This document shows positions 1-9,838 of a DNA stretch of 50,154 nucleotides, one piece after another; within the stretch, counting starts at the first letter, position 1; every line of letters starts with the position of its first letter. The position numbers and the translations under genes are program-made. The notes under the pieces are model-generated. The model saw only the letters and a program-made list of their open reading frames with translations, made no database searches and was not told the origin of the DNA. Origin of the DNA: an uncultured Collinsella sp. (GTDB lineage: Bacteria > Actinomycetota > Coriobacteriia > Coriobacteriales > Coriobacteriaceae); assembly GCA_900540995.1 (NCBI GenBank), contig UQHO01000012.1, positions 1-50,154 of the forward strand, written 5' to 3'.

Positions 1-4
1 GCCG

Positions 5-259
5 TCAGCAGATGGGGGAGGGGGCGTGGGGGGCGGGGAAAGCCATAAGCTCCTCGCGCTCCTTAAGGATACGGCGGGACTTCTGCCACTCCTCCGGATA
101 GCTCATGCGGATCTCGTCGAGGATGTTGAAGAACACGTCGGCGTCGATGACCTTGAACTGAGCGTTCTTGCCGAAAGGCGGCTTGGCTTCCTCGATCAGC
201 CCTTCGAGCTCATCGACCAAGCTGACGATCCTATCGCCAGGAAAATTCTCGCCCGGCAT
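5..259 (-). CDS. small helical protein downstream of coaD, function unknown
   Basis: An 84-residue acidic protein whose function I do not know. The start at 259 is chosen because AAAGGAG lies five bases before this ATG; an in-frame ATG at 283 has no such site. The body (VDELEGLIEEAK, then FFNILDEIRMSYPEEW, then RRILKEREEL) looks almost entirely helical. From memory, helical proteins with an ILDEIR...P-E...IL-ERE pattern sit beside coaD in many Gram-positives and usually run on into a longer coiled coil. This one stops shortly after the ERE motif in a Pro-rich tail, so it may be a short family form. It follows coaD by 68 bases on the same strand and may be the end of that operon. Confidence 0.6.
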   Translation of the reverse strand: MPGENFPGDRIVSLVDELEGLIEEAKPPFGKNAQFKVIDADVFFNILDEIRMSYPEEWQKSRRILKEREELMAFPAPHAPSPIC

Positions 260-327
260 CCGGTCTCCTTTCATAGGTAACATATCATCGTGTTAGTTTA
301 CCACATGCCACCAGGCAATAAGAAACG

Positions 328-825
328 TCACGAAAAGCGATGTCTGAGCGCTTCGACCACGTTGGGCGGGACAAACGTCGATACATCGCTGCCGAGCGAG
401 GCGATCTGGCGAACGACCGAGCTCGAGATATAGCCGTATTGCGGCGCGCTCATGACAAAGATGGACTCCAGCTCGTTATCCAAGCGATAGTTGAGGTCTG
501 CCTGCTGCAGCTCGTACTCAAAGTCGGTCATGGCGCGCAGGCCCTTGACCACGGCCCCCGCCCCCTGCTCGCGAGCGAAGTCGACCAAGAGGCCGGTAAA
601 GGGCAGGACCTCGACGCCGTCGATATCACCGAGCGCCTCGCGGGCCAGCGCCACGCGCTCATCGAGCATAAACGTGGTACCCACACCGTTTTTACCCTGC
701 GACTCGGCAACAGCGACGATCACGCTGGGAAAGATGCGGCGGGCGCGGCGGATGACGTCGATATGGCCAAACGTGATGGGATCGAAGGTGCCAGGGACGA
801 TCACGCGGTTGATGGTGTCATTCAT
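328..825 (-). CDS. coaD: phosphopantetheine adenylyltransferase
   Basis: CoaD transfers AMP from ATP to 4'-phosphopantetheine to give dephospho-CoA, the penultimate step of coenzyme A synthesis, in the cytoplasm. The 165-residue length is normal. The nucleotidyltransferase motif GTFDPITFGH is at residues 11-20, and the C-terminal ISSSVVR motif that contacts ATP phosphates is present. The open frame runs further upstream, but AGGAGG seven bases before the ATG at 825 sets the start. That start overlaps the last eight bases of rsmD, implying translational coupling. The rsmD-coaD pairing is common in bacteria and supports both calls. Confidence 0.97.
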   Translation of the reverse strand: MNDTINRVIVPGTFDPITFGHIDVIRRARRIFPSVIVAVAESQGKNGVGTTFMLDERVALAREALGDIDGVEVLPFTGLLVDFAREQGAGAVVKGLRAMTDFEYELQQADLNYRLDNELESIFVMSAPQYGYISSSVVRQIASLGSDVSTFVPPNVVEALRHRFS

Positions 826-1474
826 GGGCGTCCTCCTGAAACGTCGTGACATCGTTGTTGTCAGCATCGGTGCCGGCGTTATCGCCCTCACCATCGTCAT
901 CGCCGACCCAACGAAGCAGGTCGACCGAGGTAATGCCGTAGCGCTTCTCGCGCACGATCTCAAAGCCTGCCGGATGCGCGCCCGCTTCGGCGGCGGCATG
1001 CTCAAACAGGGCATAAGCGCCAGATGCAAGCAGACCCTGCTGAGCCAGGTTCTGCAGCAGTTCCTCGACCGGCTCGGCACCAAAAGCATAGGGCGGGTCG
1101 AGCAGGACCAGATCAAAGGGGCCGCCCGGCACACGACCGCGCGAGGCACTCGCCAGCATGTCGCCCGTTATCACGCGCCAACGCGCACGGTCACGGCAGA
1201 GCGACTCGATATTCTTGGTAATGAGCCGCGCAGCATTCCGATCGATCTCGAACGTCGTGAGCGAGCGGGCACCACGTGAGAGCATCTCTAACCCTAAGGC
1301 ACCGGAGCCGCCAAAGGCGTCCAGCACGCGGACCTCGTCCAGATCGAAGTCGAATGCCGACATGACCATAGATGCGCACGACTCGCGCACGCGATCAGTC
1401 GTGGGGCGGGTGACATCGCGACCACGGGGCTCCTCGATCTTACGACCGCGCCATTCGCCGCCGATGATTCTCAT
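818..1474 (-). CDS. rsmD: 16S rRNA (guanine-966-N2)-methyltransferase
   Basis: RsmD methylates N2 of G966 in 16S rRNA, using S-adenosylmethionine, during 30S assembly. The 218-residue protein opens with the family signature GGEWRGRKI, has the SAM-binding loop DAFGGSGALGLEMLSRG near residue 52, and carries the catalytic DPPY motif (LLDPPYAFG). The C-terminal tail is unusually acidic (GDDDGEGDNAGTDADN) and may be a disordered lineage-specific addition. The gene overlaps recG by four bases (ATGA) at its start and coaD by eight at its end. Confidence 0.95.
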   Translation of the reverse strand: MRIIGGEWRGRKIEEPRGRDVTRPTTDRVRESCASMVMSAFDFDLDEVRVLDAFGGSGALGLEMLSRGARSLTTFEIDRNAARLITKNIESLCRDRARWRVITGDMLASASRGRVPGGPFDLVLLDPPYAFGAEPVEELLQNLAQQGLLASGAYALFEHAAAEAGAHPAGFEIVREKRYGITSVDLLRWVGDDDGEGDNAGTDADNNDVTTFQEDAHE

Positions 1475-3648
1475 CCTCCGCTGACCTCCTTAAAGATATG
1501 TCGATAACGCATGGCGACCGCGTCGCGCAAGGGACGCGTCGCCACAGAGTCAAGGTTGCAAGCATACCGCAAGAGCTCGACCGCGTCCAAATGGGCCCAC
1601 TCGATCAGTTCCTCGTCGGCATCCAGGTCGACAAAGCGCAGAGTCACACCGCCATGCTGGCGGAACCCCAGAATTTCGCCCTCGTGGCGCAGACGCAGGT
1701 CCATCTGGGCGAGCGTAAAGCCATCCGAGGTCTTCTCGAGTGACTGGAGGCGGTCTTGTGCCGCCGACGCGCCGCCGTTGCCCTTGGAGTGCGTCATGAC
1801 CAGGCACGTGCCCGACACGCTGCCACGGCCCACGCGACCGCGCAACTGGTGCAGGGCAGCCAAACCAAAGCGCTCGCCGTTCTCGATGACCATGACGGTG
1901 GCGTTGGGCACGTCGACGCCCACCTCGACCACCGTAGTCGAGACGAGCACGTCAATCTCGCCACGCTTGAAGGCATCGATAACCTGGTCCTTCTCCCCCG
2001 CTGGCATGCGGCCGTGAAGGCGCTCGATGGCAAGACCCGGCAACGCCAGACGCAGACGATCGAGCTCGGTCGCCGTATCGTGCAGCGGCACGGGGACCGT
2101 CACGCGGCCCTCGTCGTCACGGGCGATACCGGGCACGTCCTCCAGATCATCGGCCGAGTCACTCGGCTCCACGAGCGGGCAAATCACGTAGGCCTGCTGA
2201 CCCCTTTCATGCGCCTCACGGATGGCGCCATAGGCGAGGTCACGGCTCGACTCGGTAAGCACGCGTGTCGTCACGCCAGCGCCAGGGACGGGCCGATGGC
2301 GGATGATGCTCGTGTCCAGATCGCCGTAGACCGAAAGCGCCAGCGTACGTGGGATGGGCGTTGCCGTCATAACGAGCAGATCGGCACCAGGGCCCTTCGC
2401 ACGCAGGGCGTTGCGTTGGCCGACGCCAAACCGGTGCTGCTCATCGATGACCACGAGCGACAGATGCTTGAACGCAACGTTGTCCGAAAGCACCGCGTGG
2501 GTGCCAAAGAGGACGTCGAGTTCGCCCGATTCCAGCTGGGCATGGATCCGCTCGCGCTCGGCCGCCGGCGTGGCGCCCGTCAGGAGCGCCCAGGTCATGC
2601 CAGCCTGCGAGAGCAAGGGGCCGGTCTTATCGGCATATTGACGCGCCAGCACGCCCGTGGGCGCCATAACGCAGGCCTGCGTGCCGCTATCGGCAGCCAC
2701 AGCCAGCGCGCAGGCGGCAACGGCGGTCTTGCCAGTACCGACGTCGCCCAGCAGCAGGCGGTTCATCACGCGCCCGCCATCGCACATATCGCGCAGGATA
2801 TCTTGGAACGCGGCCTCCTGCTCGTCGCTCAGCGAAAACGGCAGGGCCTGCTTAAGCGCGGCCAGGTGCTCGCCCGCGGCGTGGGCATAGGGCACCACAT
2901 CGACCAGGCCGCCGTCGTTGCGCAGGCGCAGCGCCAGCTGCAGGTAGAGGCACTCCTCGTAGGCAAGCCGTGCGCGCGCGATATCGCGCTCAGCCATGCT
3001 CGAGGGAAAATGGATCGATCGAAGCGCACGGGCATTGCTCATCAGGCGACGTTTAACGCGTAAGCGTGCCGGAATGGGATCAAAGGGATTGCCGACGACC
3101 TCGAGCGCGCCACTTACGATGCGGCGCATCCACGCCTGGCTCACGCCATCACTCACGTAATGGACCGGCAGGATAGTGCCCGCGGCGCGCCCTTCCTCAA
3201 GCTTTTCAAAGTGCGGCGAGGCCATCTGCTTAAACCCGTAGGCAAACTCGACCTTGCCCATCACGGCCAGGCGGTCGCCCTGCTTAAGCTGCTGGGCAAT
3301 CCAGGGCTGGCGGAAAAAGGCGACCTGCAGCACGCCCGTCTCGTCAACGAGTGAGACCTCGGTCACCTGCATGCGCGGACGCGGCTGCTTTTGGACGATA
3401 CGGTCGACCGTGGCGATGATGGTGCACACGGTACCGATGGGCGCCATCTCGATAGACCAAGAACGGGTAAAGTCGAGGTATCGATGAGGGATATGGAGAA
3501 GGAGGTCCCCCACCGTCCGAATTCCCAGACGGCGAAGGGCCTCCTCACGTTTACCCGAAACATATTTGAGTCGCGCGATATCCTCGTCGAGCGCATTGCT
3601 CTGGGCAAAGCGCTCCGAGACGCGCGGCACGGAGCACAGCTCGGACAT
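1471..3648 (-). CDS. recG: ATP-dependent DNA helicase RecG
   Basis: RecG is a monomeric branch-migrating helicase that reverses stalled forks and processes Holliday junctions and R-loops. The 725 residues have the usual order: an N-terminal wedge/OB domain (GIRTVGDLLLHIPHRYLD near residue 40), then two helicase lobes. Visible motifs are the P-loop GDVGTGKT, the DExH-type box VVIDEQHRFGVGQR, TATPIPRT (motif III) and the C-terminal QLRGRVGRG (motif VI). It lies between a fakA-like gene (stop nine bases upstream) and rsmD (4-base overlap), so it is co-transcribed with both. Confidence 0.97.
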   Translation of the reverse strand: MSELCSVPRVSERFAQSNALDEDIARLKYVSGKREEALRRLGIRTVGDLLLHIPHRYLDFTRSWSIEMAPIGTVCTIIATVDRIVQKQPRPRMQVTEVSLVDETGVLQVAFFRQPWIAQQLKQGDRLAVMGKVEFAYGFKQMASPHFEKLEEGRAAGTILPVHYVSDGVSQAWMRRIVSGALEVVGNPFDPIPARLRVKRRLMSNARALRSIHFPSSMAERDIARARLAYEECLYLQLALRLRNDGGLVDVVPYAHAAGEHLAALKQALPFSLSDEQEAAFQDILRDMCDGGRVMNRLLLGDVGTGKTAVAACALAVAADSGTQACVMAPTGVLARQYADKTGPLLSQAGMTWALLTGATPAAERERIHAQLESGELDVLFGTHAVLSDNVAFKHLSLVVIDEQHRFGVGQRNALRAKGPGADLLVMTATPIPRTLALSVYGDLDTSIIRHRPVPGAGVTTRVLTESSRDLAYGAIREAHERGQQAYVICPLVEPSDSADDLEDVPGIARDDEGRVTVPVPLHDTATELDRLRLALPGLAIERLHGRMPAGEKDQVIDAFKRGEIDVLVSTTVVEVGVDVPNATVMVIENGERFGLAALHQLRGRVGRGSVSGTCLVMTHSKGNGGASAAQDRLQSLEKTSDGFTLAQMDLRLRHEGEILGFRQHGGVTLRFVDLDADEELIEWAHLDAVELLRYACNLDSVATRPLRDAVAMRYRHIFKEVSGG

Positions 3649-3657
3649 AGGCAGAGC

Positions 3658-5319
3658 CTACTCGATCGAGAAGATCACGGGATAGAGCGGCTGCTCGCCA
3701 CGATGGGCGTCGATCTCCAGATCGGGCTGAGCCTCCTCGATGGCGTCGACGATCTCCTGGAAGGCCTCGTCGGATAGCTCCTCGCCGGCCAGAATCGTCA
3801 GCGCGTCGCCTTCCTCTTCCTCCTGCATGCGGTTGATGCAGTCGAGCGTGACCTGCTTCACGTCGGAGCCGACCACGTCGATGGAGCCGGCGATGATGCC
3901 CATGACGTCACCGGAGTGAATCGGAGAGCCGTCCGAGGCGCTGGAGTCGCGCACGGCGCGGGTGACCTCGCCATCGCGGACCTCGCTGATGGCGTCAACC
4001 ATGGCGGCAACGGCATCCTCGAGCTCGGAATCGGGCAGGACGGCGAACAGCGCGGAGAACGCCTGCGGGACGGTCTTGGTGGGAACGACGGCGACCTTCT
4101 TGTCGGTGCAGGCAGAGGCTGCGGCCTCGGCAGCCATGCGGATGTTGCCGTTATTGGGCAGGATGATGACCGAGGTCGCGTTGACCTGGTCGACGGCGCC
4201 CAACAGGTCGGCGGTCGAGGGGTTCATGGTCTGGCCACCCGAGACGATCACGTCAACGCCGAGGGACTTGAGGATGTCGGCCTCACCGGAACCGGCGGCA
4301 ACGGCGACAAAGCCCAGGGCCTTCGCGGGCTCGGCGGCCTTCTCCTGGTCCTCGTGAATCTTAGCGGTACGGTCGTGGGCCTCCATCTCCATGTTGTGGA
4401 TAAAGACCTCATAGATCTGACCAAGCTGCAGCATGTGCTCGAGCACCAGGTTGGGGGTGTTGGAGTGCACGTGGATCTTGTAGTCGGGATAGGCACCCAC
4501 GAGCAACTCGCAGTCGCCCATGGAGCCCAGGAACTTAAGGCACTCGTCCTCGTCAAACGGGGCATCGGCCTTAAAGAGGAACTCGTTGCAGTAGCGGAAC
4601 TCCGAGCCCTCCCAGTCATCGTTGGCCTCGATCTCAACGCGACCGAGGGCCGCATCGCGGGCAGAGCCGGCAGAATCAAACGTGGCGGAGAAATCCTCGA
4701 CAACGGTGCTACGGCCGAGCGCAGCGGCAACAAAGTTCTCCAGGAAGATGGCAAAGCCAAAGGCGCCGGAGTCGACCACGCCGTTCTCCTTCAGAACCGG
4801 CAGCAGGTCGGGCGTGCGGGCGACAGACTGGTAGGCCTCGACAACGATGGCATCGAGCGCGTCCTCGGCCGAGAACTTCTTCTTTTCGCACTCGTCGGCC
4901 TTGGTCGAGACATCGCGCAGGACCGTGAGGATCGTGCCCTCGATGGGCTTGCGGACGGCCTGGAAGGCGACCTTGACGGCACGACGGAACGCATAAGCGA
5001 TGTTGGCGGAGGTGATGGGCTCATCGGCAGAGACGAGGCCCTCGGCCACGCCGCGCAGAATCTGCGACGTGATGACGCCGGAGTTACCGCGGGCGCCCAT
5101 GAGGGAGCCGTGGGTGATGGCGCCGGCAATGGCCTCCATGTCGGCGTCGGCGGGAAGGGCGGAAAGCTCCTTGGTCACCGAAGCGAGCGTGAGCGACATG
5201 TTGGTACCGGTGTCGCCGTCGGGTACGGGGAAGACGTTGAGCTTGTTGATCTCCTCGGCCTTGTCGGAAACGGCAGCCGCAGCGATCGGAAAACAGGTGC
5301 GAATGGTCTTTGCAATCAT
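3658..5319 (-). CDS. DAK2 domain protein, fatty-acid kinase subunit FakA/YloV-like
   Basis: This 553-residue protein matches the FakA/YloV family in length and layout. The N-terminal DhaL/DAK2 ATP-binding domain carries FPVPDGDTGTNMSLTL (Asp residues that bind Mg-ATP) and GARGNSGVITSQILRG. A middle domain (SMGDCELLVGAYPDYKIHVHSNTP) and a C-terminal DegV-related domain follow. In Staphylococcus, FakA phosphorylates exogenous fatty acids held by FakB; that role is inferred here and no fakB gene is in the window. It sits between asp23 and recG, the standard asp23-yloV-recG order of Gram-positives. Confidence 0.88.
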   Translation of the reverse strand: MIAKTIRTCFPIAAAAVSDKAEEINKLNVFPVPDGDTGTNMSLTLASVTKELSALPADADMEAIAGAITHGSLMGARGNSGVITSQILRGVAEGLVSADEPITSANIAYAFRRAVKVAFQAVRKPIEGTILTVLRDVSTKADECEKKKFSAEDALDAIVVEAYQSVARTPDLLPVLKENGVVDSGAFGFAIFLENFVAAALGRSTVVEDFSATFDSAGSARDAALGRVEIEANDDWEGSEFRYCNEFLFKADAPFDEDECLKFLGSMGDCELLVGAYPDYKIHVHSNTPNLVLEHMLQLGQIYEVFIHNMEMEAHDRTAKIHEDQEKAAEPAKALGFVAVAAGSGEADILKSLGVDVIVSGGQTMNPSTADLLGAVDQVNATSVIILPNNGNIRMAAEAAASACTDKKVAVVPTKTVPQAFSALFAVLPDSELEDAVAAMVDAISEVRDGEVTRAVRDSSASDGSPIHSGDVMGIIAGSIDVVGSDVKQVTLDCINRMQEEEEGDALTILAGEELSDEAFQEIVDAIEEAQPDLEIDAHRGEQPLYPVIFSIE

Positions 5320-5346
5320 GGGTATTTGAATCTCCGTTTTCGGATG

Positions 5347-5703
5347 CTAGTTCAGACGGCTCTTGAGCGCGTCGATATGGATGCCGATCTTAAGGCTGGC
5401 GGGATCGATCTGGGCGATCTCCTGCAGGGTGAAGGCAACGGAGCTCGAAAGATTGTGGCAGACGGACTTCATGTTGACGCCGTTCTCGAGCACGACGTGA
5501 AGATCGACCGTAAGGCCGTTCTCGTCGGCGGAGACAAGCACGCCCTTGCGGAGGCGCTGACCGGCAAGCAGGCGCACGCTCTCGGCGCCCTGGAGCTGTT
5601 CGGCCATACCGACGACGCCATAGCACGTCATCGCGGCATAACCGGCAATATCGGCAATAACGTCGTTCGAGACGCTCAGACTGCCGTTAATGGTCTCAGA
5701 CAC
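5347..5703 (-). CDS. Asp23/Gls24 family envelope stress protein
   Basis: A 118-residue Asp23/Gls24 (DUF322) protein. These small proteins lie under the membrane in Firmicutes and are linked to envelope stress; their chemistry is unknown. The family pattern is clear: ISNDVIADIAGY-like N-terminus, then YGVVGMA and a hydrophobic strand (VDLHVVLENGVNMKSVC). I place the start at the GTG at 5703 because AAGGAG lies six bases upstream; the open frame continues to 5754 without a ribosome site. It is the first gene of the asp23-fakA-recG-rsmD-coaD run. Confidence 0.88.
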   Translation of the reverse strand: MSETINGSLSVSNDVIADIAGYAAMTCYGVVGMAEQLQGAESVRLLAGQRLRKGVLVSADENGLTVDLHVVLENGVNMKSVCHNLSSSVAFTLQEIAQIDPASLKIGIHIDALKSRLN

Positions 5704-5760
5704 AAGAATCTCCTTTTCTTGGTGCTCGCGGCACCATGTCGTGGGAGCAATCACTGCAAT

Positions 5761-5766
5761 ATTCTA
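5761..5766 (-). promoter_or_regulatory. possible -10 element for the asp23-coaD operon
   Basis: On the minus strand TAGAAT stands about 60 bases before the asp23 GTG. No convincing -35 is seen 16-18 bases upstream, so this is a weak call. The remaining 5767-5860 stretch holds nothing else I can name. Confidence 0.3.
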
Positions 5767-5862
5767 CAACGACCGCGCCATGTTGAGGTGGCGGGCCTCG
5801 GGATTACATCCTCGACACGAAATGTTGATACGGTAACGTTCGCGAACGGCGATCGTGGCATG

Positions 5863-5892
5863 AAAAAACCCGCCGCATAAGCGACGGGTTTT
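5863..5892 (-). terminator. intrinsic terminator of the tRNA-Asn pair
   Basis: Read on the minus strand, a 12-bp stem (AAAACCCGTCGC / GCGGCGGGTTTT, one G-U pair) with a TTAT loop ends in a run of T residues. It starts seven bases after the CCA end of the second tRNA gene and should end that transcript. Confidence 0.85.
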
Positions 5893-5898
5893 ACAACC

Positions 5899-5973
5899 TG
5901 GCTCCCCGGGTAGGACTCGAACCTACAACAGCGCGGTTAACAGCCGCGTGCTCTACCATTGAGCTACCGAGGA
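5899..5973 (-). tRNA. tRNA-Asn(GTT), copy 2
   Basis: A 75-nt cloverleaf on the minus strand with encoded CCA. The acceptor stem pairs TCCTCGG with CCGGGGA, the T arm is GTAGGTTCGAGTCCTAC, and the anticodon loop CTGTTAA gives anticodon GTT (Asn). It is identical in sequence to the copy at 6007-6081. Confidence 0.97.
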
Positions 5974-5979
5974 ATTTAA

Positions 5980-5997
5980 AGCCCAACGGAAAGGGCT
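5980..5997 (-). other. small hairpin between the two tRNA genes
   Basis: On the minus strand AGCCC and GGGCT form a 5-bp stem followed by TTTAAATT, in the 33-base spacer between the tRNA genes. It is too weak to call a terminator with confidence; it may be a processing signal. Confidence 0.3.
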
Positions 5998-6006
5998 GGA
6001 AAATTC

Positions 6007-6081
6007 TGGCTCCCCGGGTAGGACTCGAACCTACAACAGCGCGGTTAACAGCCGCGTGCTCTACCATTGAGCTACCGAGGA
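6007..6081 (-). tRNA. tRNA-Asn(GTT), copy 1
   Basis: A 75-nt cloverleaf identical to the downstream copy: acceptor TCCTCGG/CCGGGGA, discriminator G, encoded CCA, anticodon GTT. It is the first gene after the promoter at 6112-6139, so both copies probably come from one precursor. Confidence 0.97.
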
Positions 6082-6111
6082 ATAGGTGCGTGCTCTCAAG
6101 CAACGAAGTTT

Positions 6112-6139
6112 ATTATACGGACGAATCAGCTTAGGGCAA
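6112..6139 (-). promoter_or_regulatory. sigma-70 type promoter of the tRNA-Asn genes
   Basis: On the minus strand TTGCCC (-35, 6139-6134) and a perfect TATAAT (-10, 6117-6112) are 16 bases apart. The predicted start lies about 24 bases before the first tRNA. Spacing and match make this one of the clearest promoters in the window. Confidence 0.8.
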
Positions 6140-6171
6140 GAACTTTTTTAAGAAATTTTCCGACCTAATCA

Positions 6172-6215
6172 TTGGGGACGTTCTTAAACGACTAGTCATT
6201 CAAGAACATCCCCAA
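6172..6215. repeat. 44-bp palindrome centred on GACTAGTC
   Basis: The arms TTGGGGACGTTCTT (6172-6185) and AAGAACATCCCCAA (6202-6215) are inverted, with one mismatch that becomes a G-U pair in minus-strand RNA, and the spacer contains the palindrome GACTAGTC. It lies between the tRNA promoter and the rpoD terminator. It has the look of a dispersed palindromic (REP-like) element; copy number cannot be judged here. Confidence 0.6.
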
Positions 6216-6226
6216 CGACTACATGA

Positions 6227-6260
6227 AAGCGCCCCCAAGCAGATGTGCTTGAGGGCGCTT
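6227..6260 (-). terminator. terminator-like hairpin after rpoD
   Basis: On the minus strand a 15-bp stem (AAGCGCCCTCAAGCA / TGCTTGGGGGCGCTT, one G-U pair) with a 4-base loop lies ten bases past the rpoD stop codon and ends in TTTCAT. The T run is short, but placement and stem strength fit termination of the large operon that ends in rpoD. Confidence 0.7.
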
Positions 6261-6269
6261 CTTGCTTGA

Positions 6270-7619
<1,350 letters not shown>

Positions 7620-7729
7620 AGATTCTCCCTTCATAGTCCACAGGACTCAATACTTTAGCACACACAGTGACGTCTATACCCAAAAAGAGGGCTGGATATA
7701 GGCGAGAATACGCTGGTTGACCACAACAT

Positions 7730-9838
7730 CTAGGCTTGTTCGGTGCCTGCGGCCTCCAGGCCGATCAAACGAAACGGGTCTGCCACGCCGCCGATCGACT
7801 TTTGCAGTTCGCGCTGACGCTGCGAATCCTGCGCGGCCTGCACGGTCAGCGCGCGACGGGCCTCATCATCGAGCGAACGGTCCTGGCGCAGCTTGGCCTG
7901 TGCGGCACGCATGCGACGCTTGATGGTGTAGAGCTCGAGCGTATCGAGCATAAACACGATGTTCGTCTCGGTGGGGTGCTTGCTCGTCGCCGAGATGCGC
8001 CCGGCACTCACAAGCGTTGCCGCATCGGGACACACTGAGCGCGCCGCATCCATGCAGGCTGCAGGATCGGTTCCCGGCGGCGTTGCCAGAACGGCCCATG
8101 CGATGGACTCGTGACGTGGGTCAACCCACTCGATGGAGCAGATGCGGTCGGCATACGTGCGGAACAGGTCGGGGTAGCTCGTGAGCATCGTCAACAGTTC
8201 GCGCTCCCCTGCCAAGGACTTGCGTTCAAGATCGGTAAGAACCATCGGCGCCGCCGCAGCCGGTGTGCCCGAACCGTCAGCCGCAGGCACAGCGCCCATA
8301 CCATCAGGCACATCGATCGGCGGAAGATCTTCGACGACCTCCACGGGCGCGGCACCGTAGGCATCGAGCGGGACGTAGTCGTACGGCTCTTCTTCGACCG
8401 GCGTCGCTACTGCCGGCGTCGCGCCCGATGCCCAAGCGCCGCGACCGGCATCGCGAGAACCCGACGCCCGACCGCCCGCGCTACCGGACCGCTCAGCCTG
8501 TGCCCGCTGGCGCTCATAGTTCTGCTCACGACGTCGTTCAGCATCCTCGCGCTTGGCGACATCGCGAAACACACGGCCCGAGCTCGCGCGCACGGTCTCC
8601 AGGTCCAAACCAAGCAGGTCGGCAATCTGGATAAAGTACGTGTCGATCATATAGCTATCGCGCAGCGGATAGATAAGCGTCAGCGCATCTTCCAGCGCCT
8701 TGGCGCGACCGCCCGGCGTGGTGATGTCGCTCGACTCCTGCAGCGAACGGTAGACAAAGTCCATGAGCGGCTCGGCCGCGTCGATGCGCGCCTGCAGCTC
8801 CTGGCCGCCGTGCGCCGTAATAAACTCCATAGGGTCGTTGCCGTCGGGCAGTACCACGCAGCGCAGGTCCATCGAATCCTGCTCGATAAACTGAATCGCG
8901 CGGCGGGCGGCCTTCTGGCCCGCGGCATCGCCATCGAACATATACACGATGCGCTTGGCAAAGCGGGTGAGCGTCTTTACATGATGCTCCGTGAGCGCGG
9001 TGCCCAGCGTGGCGACAACGTTTTTAATCCCCGCCTCCCAGCAGGCGATGCAATCGGTATAGCCCTCCACCACGATGGCGGTATCCTGCGCGACGATAAA
9101 CTCCTTGGCCCAATTAAAACCGTAGAGGTTTCGCTTTTTATGAAACACGCTCGTCTCGGCGGTGTTGAGGTACTTAGGCTGGCCGTCGCCCATAATGCGA
9201 CCGCCAAAGGCAATGTTGTGACCCTGCTCGTCAAAGATGGGGAACATCACACGGTCGTAGAAGCGGTCGGCAAGCTGCCCGCGCCCGCGGCTCACGGCAA
9301 CATTGGCGTCGATCATCTCCTGCGGGGTAAAACCCGCCTGGGACAGGTGCGACACCAGCGCGTTACGGCCTGGTGCAAAGCCCAGGCAGTAGCGGCGGCA
9401 GACGTCGCCACCCATGCCGCGGCTGGCAAAGTACTCGCGCGGACGACCGTCCTTACCGCGCATAAGCATGGTGTGGTAGAACTGGGCGGTCTCGGCGCAC
9501 AGATCGTAGATGCGGGCACGCTTAGTACCGCGCTCGCGGCGATCTCCGGTGTCGTGCAGCTCAATACCTGCGCGATCGGCCAAATAACGGATTGACTCGG
9601 GAAAGCTCAGGTTCTCGCGCTTCATGATATAGGTGAAGACGTCGCCACCCTCGCCGCAGCCAAAGCAATGCCACACCTGCGTGGCGGGAATAATGTGGAA
9701 GGACGGCGTCTTTTCGCCATGGAAGGGGCAGCAGCCCCAAAACTCATGGCCGCGGGGCTTGAGCTCAACCGTTTCCTGCACGATGGCAACCAAGTCAGAC
9801 GCAGCGCGTACCTGGTCTTTTTCCTCATCGCTAATCAC
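7730..9838 (-). CDS. dnaG: DNA primase
   Basis: DnaG makes RNA primers at the replication fork. The 702 residues show the CHC2 zinc finger (CCPFHGEKTPSF then HCFGCGEGGD, residues about 36-66), the catalytic core (YLADRAGIELH), the TOPRIM domain (VVEGYTDCIACWEAGI and MFDGDAAGQKA, about residues 257-315) and a C-terminal DnaB-binding region. A linker rich in Arg, Gly, Ala and Pro (about residues 430-540) is longer than usual. The start overlaps the ribF stop by eight bases; rpoD follows after about 110 bases. Confidence 0.97.
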   Translation of the reverse strand: MISDEEKDQVRAASDLVAIVQETVELKPRGHEFWGCCPFHGEKTPSFHIIPATQVWHCFGCGEGGDVFTYIMKRENLSFPESIRYLADRAGIELHDTGDRRERGTKRARIYDLCAETAQFYHTMLMRGKDGRPREYFASRGMGGDVCRRYCLGFAPGRNALVSHLSQAGFTPQEMIDANVAVSRGRGQLADRFYDRVMFPIFDEQGHNIAFGGRIMGDGQPKYLNTAETSVFHKKRNLYGFNWAKEFIVAQDTAIVVEGYTDCIACWEAGIKNVVATLGTALTEHHVKTLTRFAKRIVYMFDGDAAGQKAARRAIQFIEQDSMDLRCVVLPDGNDPMEFITAHGGQELQARIDAAEPLMDFVYRSLQESSDITTPGGRAKALEDALTLIYPLRDSYMIDTYFIQIADLLGLDLETVRASSGRVFRDVAKREDAERRREQNYERQRAQAERSGSAGGRASGSRDAGRGAWASGATPAVATPVEEEPYDYVPLDAYGAAPVEVVEDLPPIDVPDGMGAVPAADGSGTPAAAAPMVLTDLERKSLAGERELLTMLTSYPDLFRTYADRICSIEWVDPRHESIAWAVLATPPGTDPAACMDAARSVCPDAATLVSAGRISATSKHPTETNIVFMLDTLELYTIKRRMRAAQAKLRQDRSLDDEARRALTVQAAQDSQRQRELQKSIGGVADPFRLIGLEAAGTEQA

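Noticed and set aside
3916..5880. A 654-codon plus-strand frame opposite fakA and asp23
   Set aside because: Antisense shadow of GC-rich coding sequence; low-complexity Gly/Val/Asp composition and no family motifs.
5891..6103. A 70-codon frame with repeated GSSMVEHAAVNRAVVGSSPT across both tRNA genes
   Set aside because: It is the well-known false protein produced by translating tRNA-Asn sequence; the DNA is explained by two cloverleaf tRNAs.
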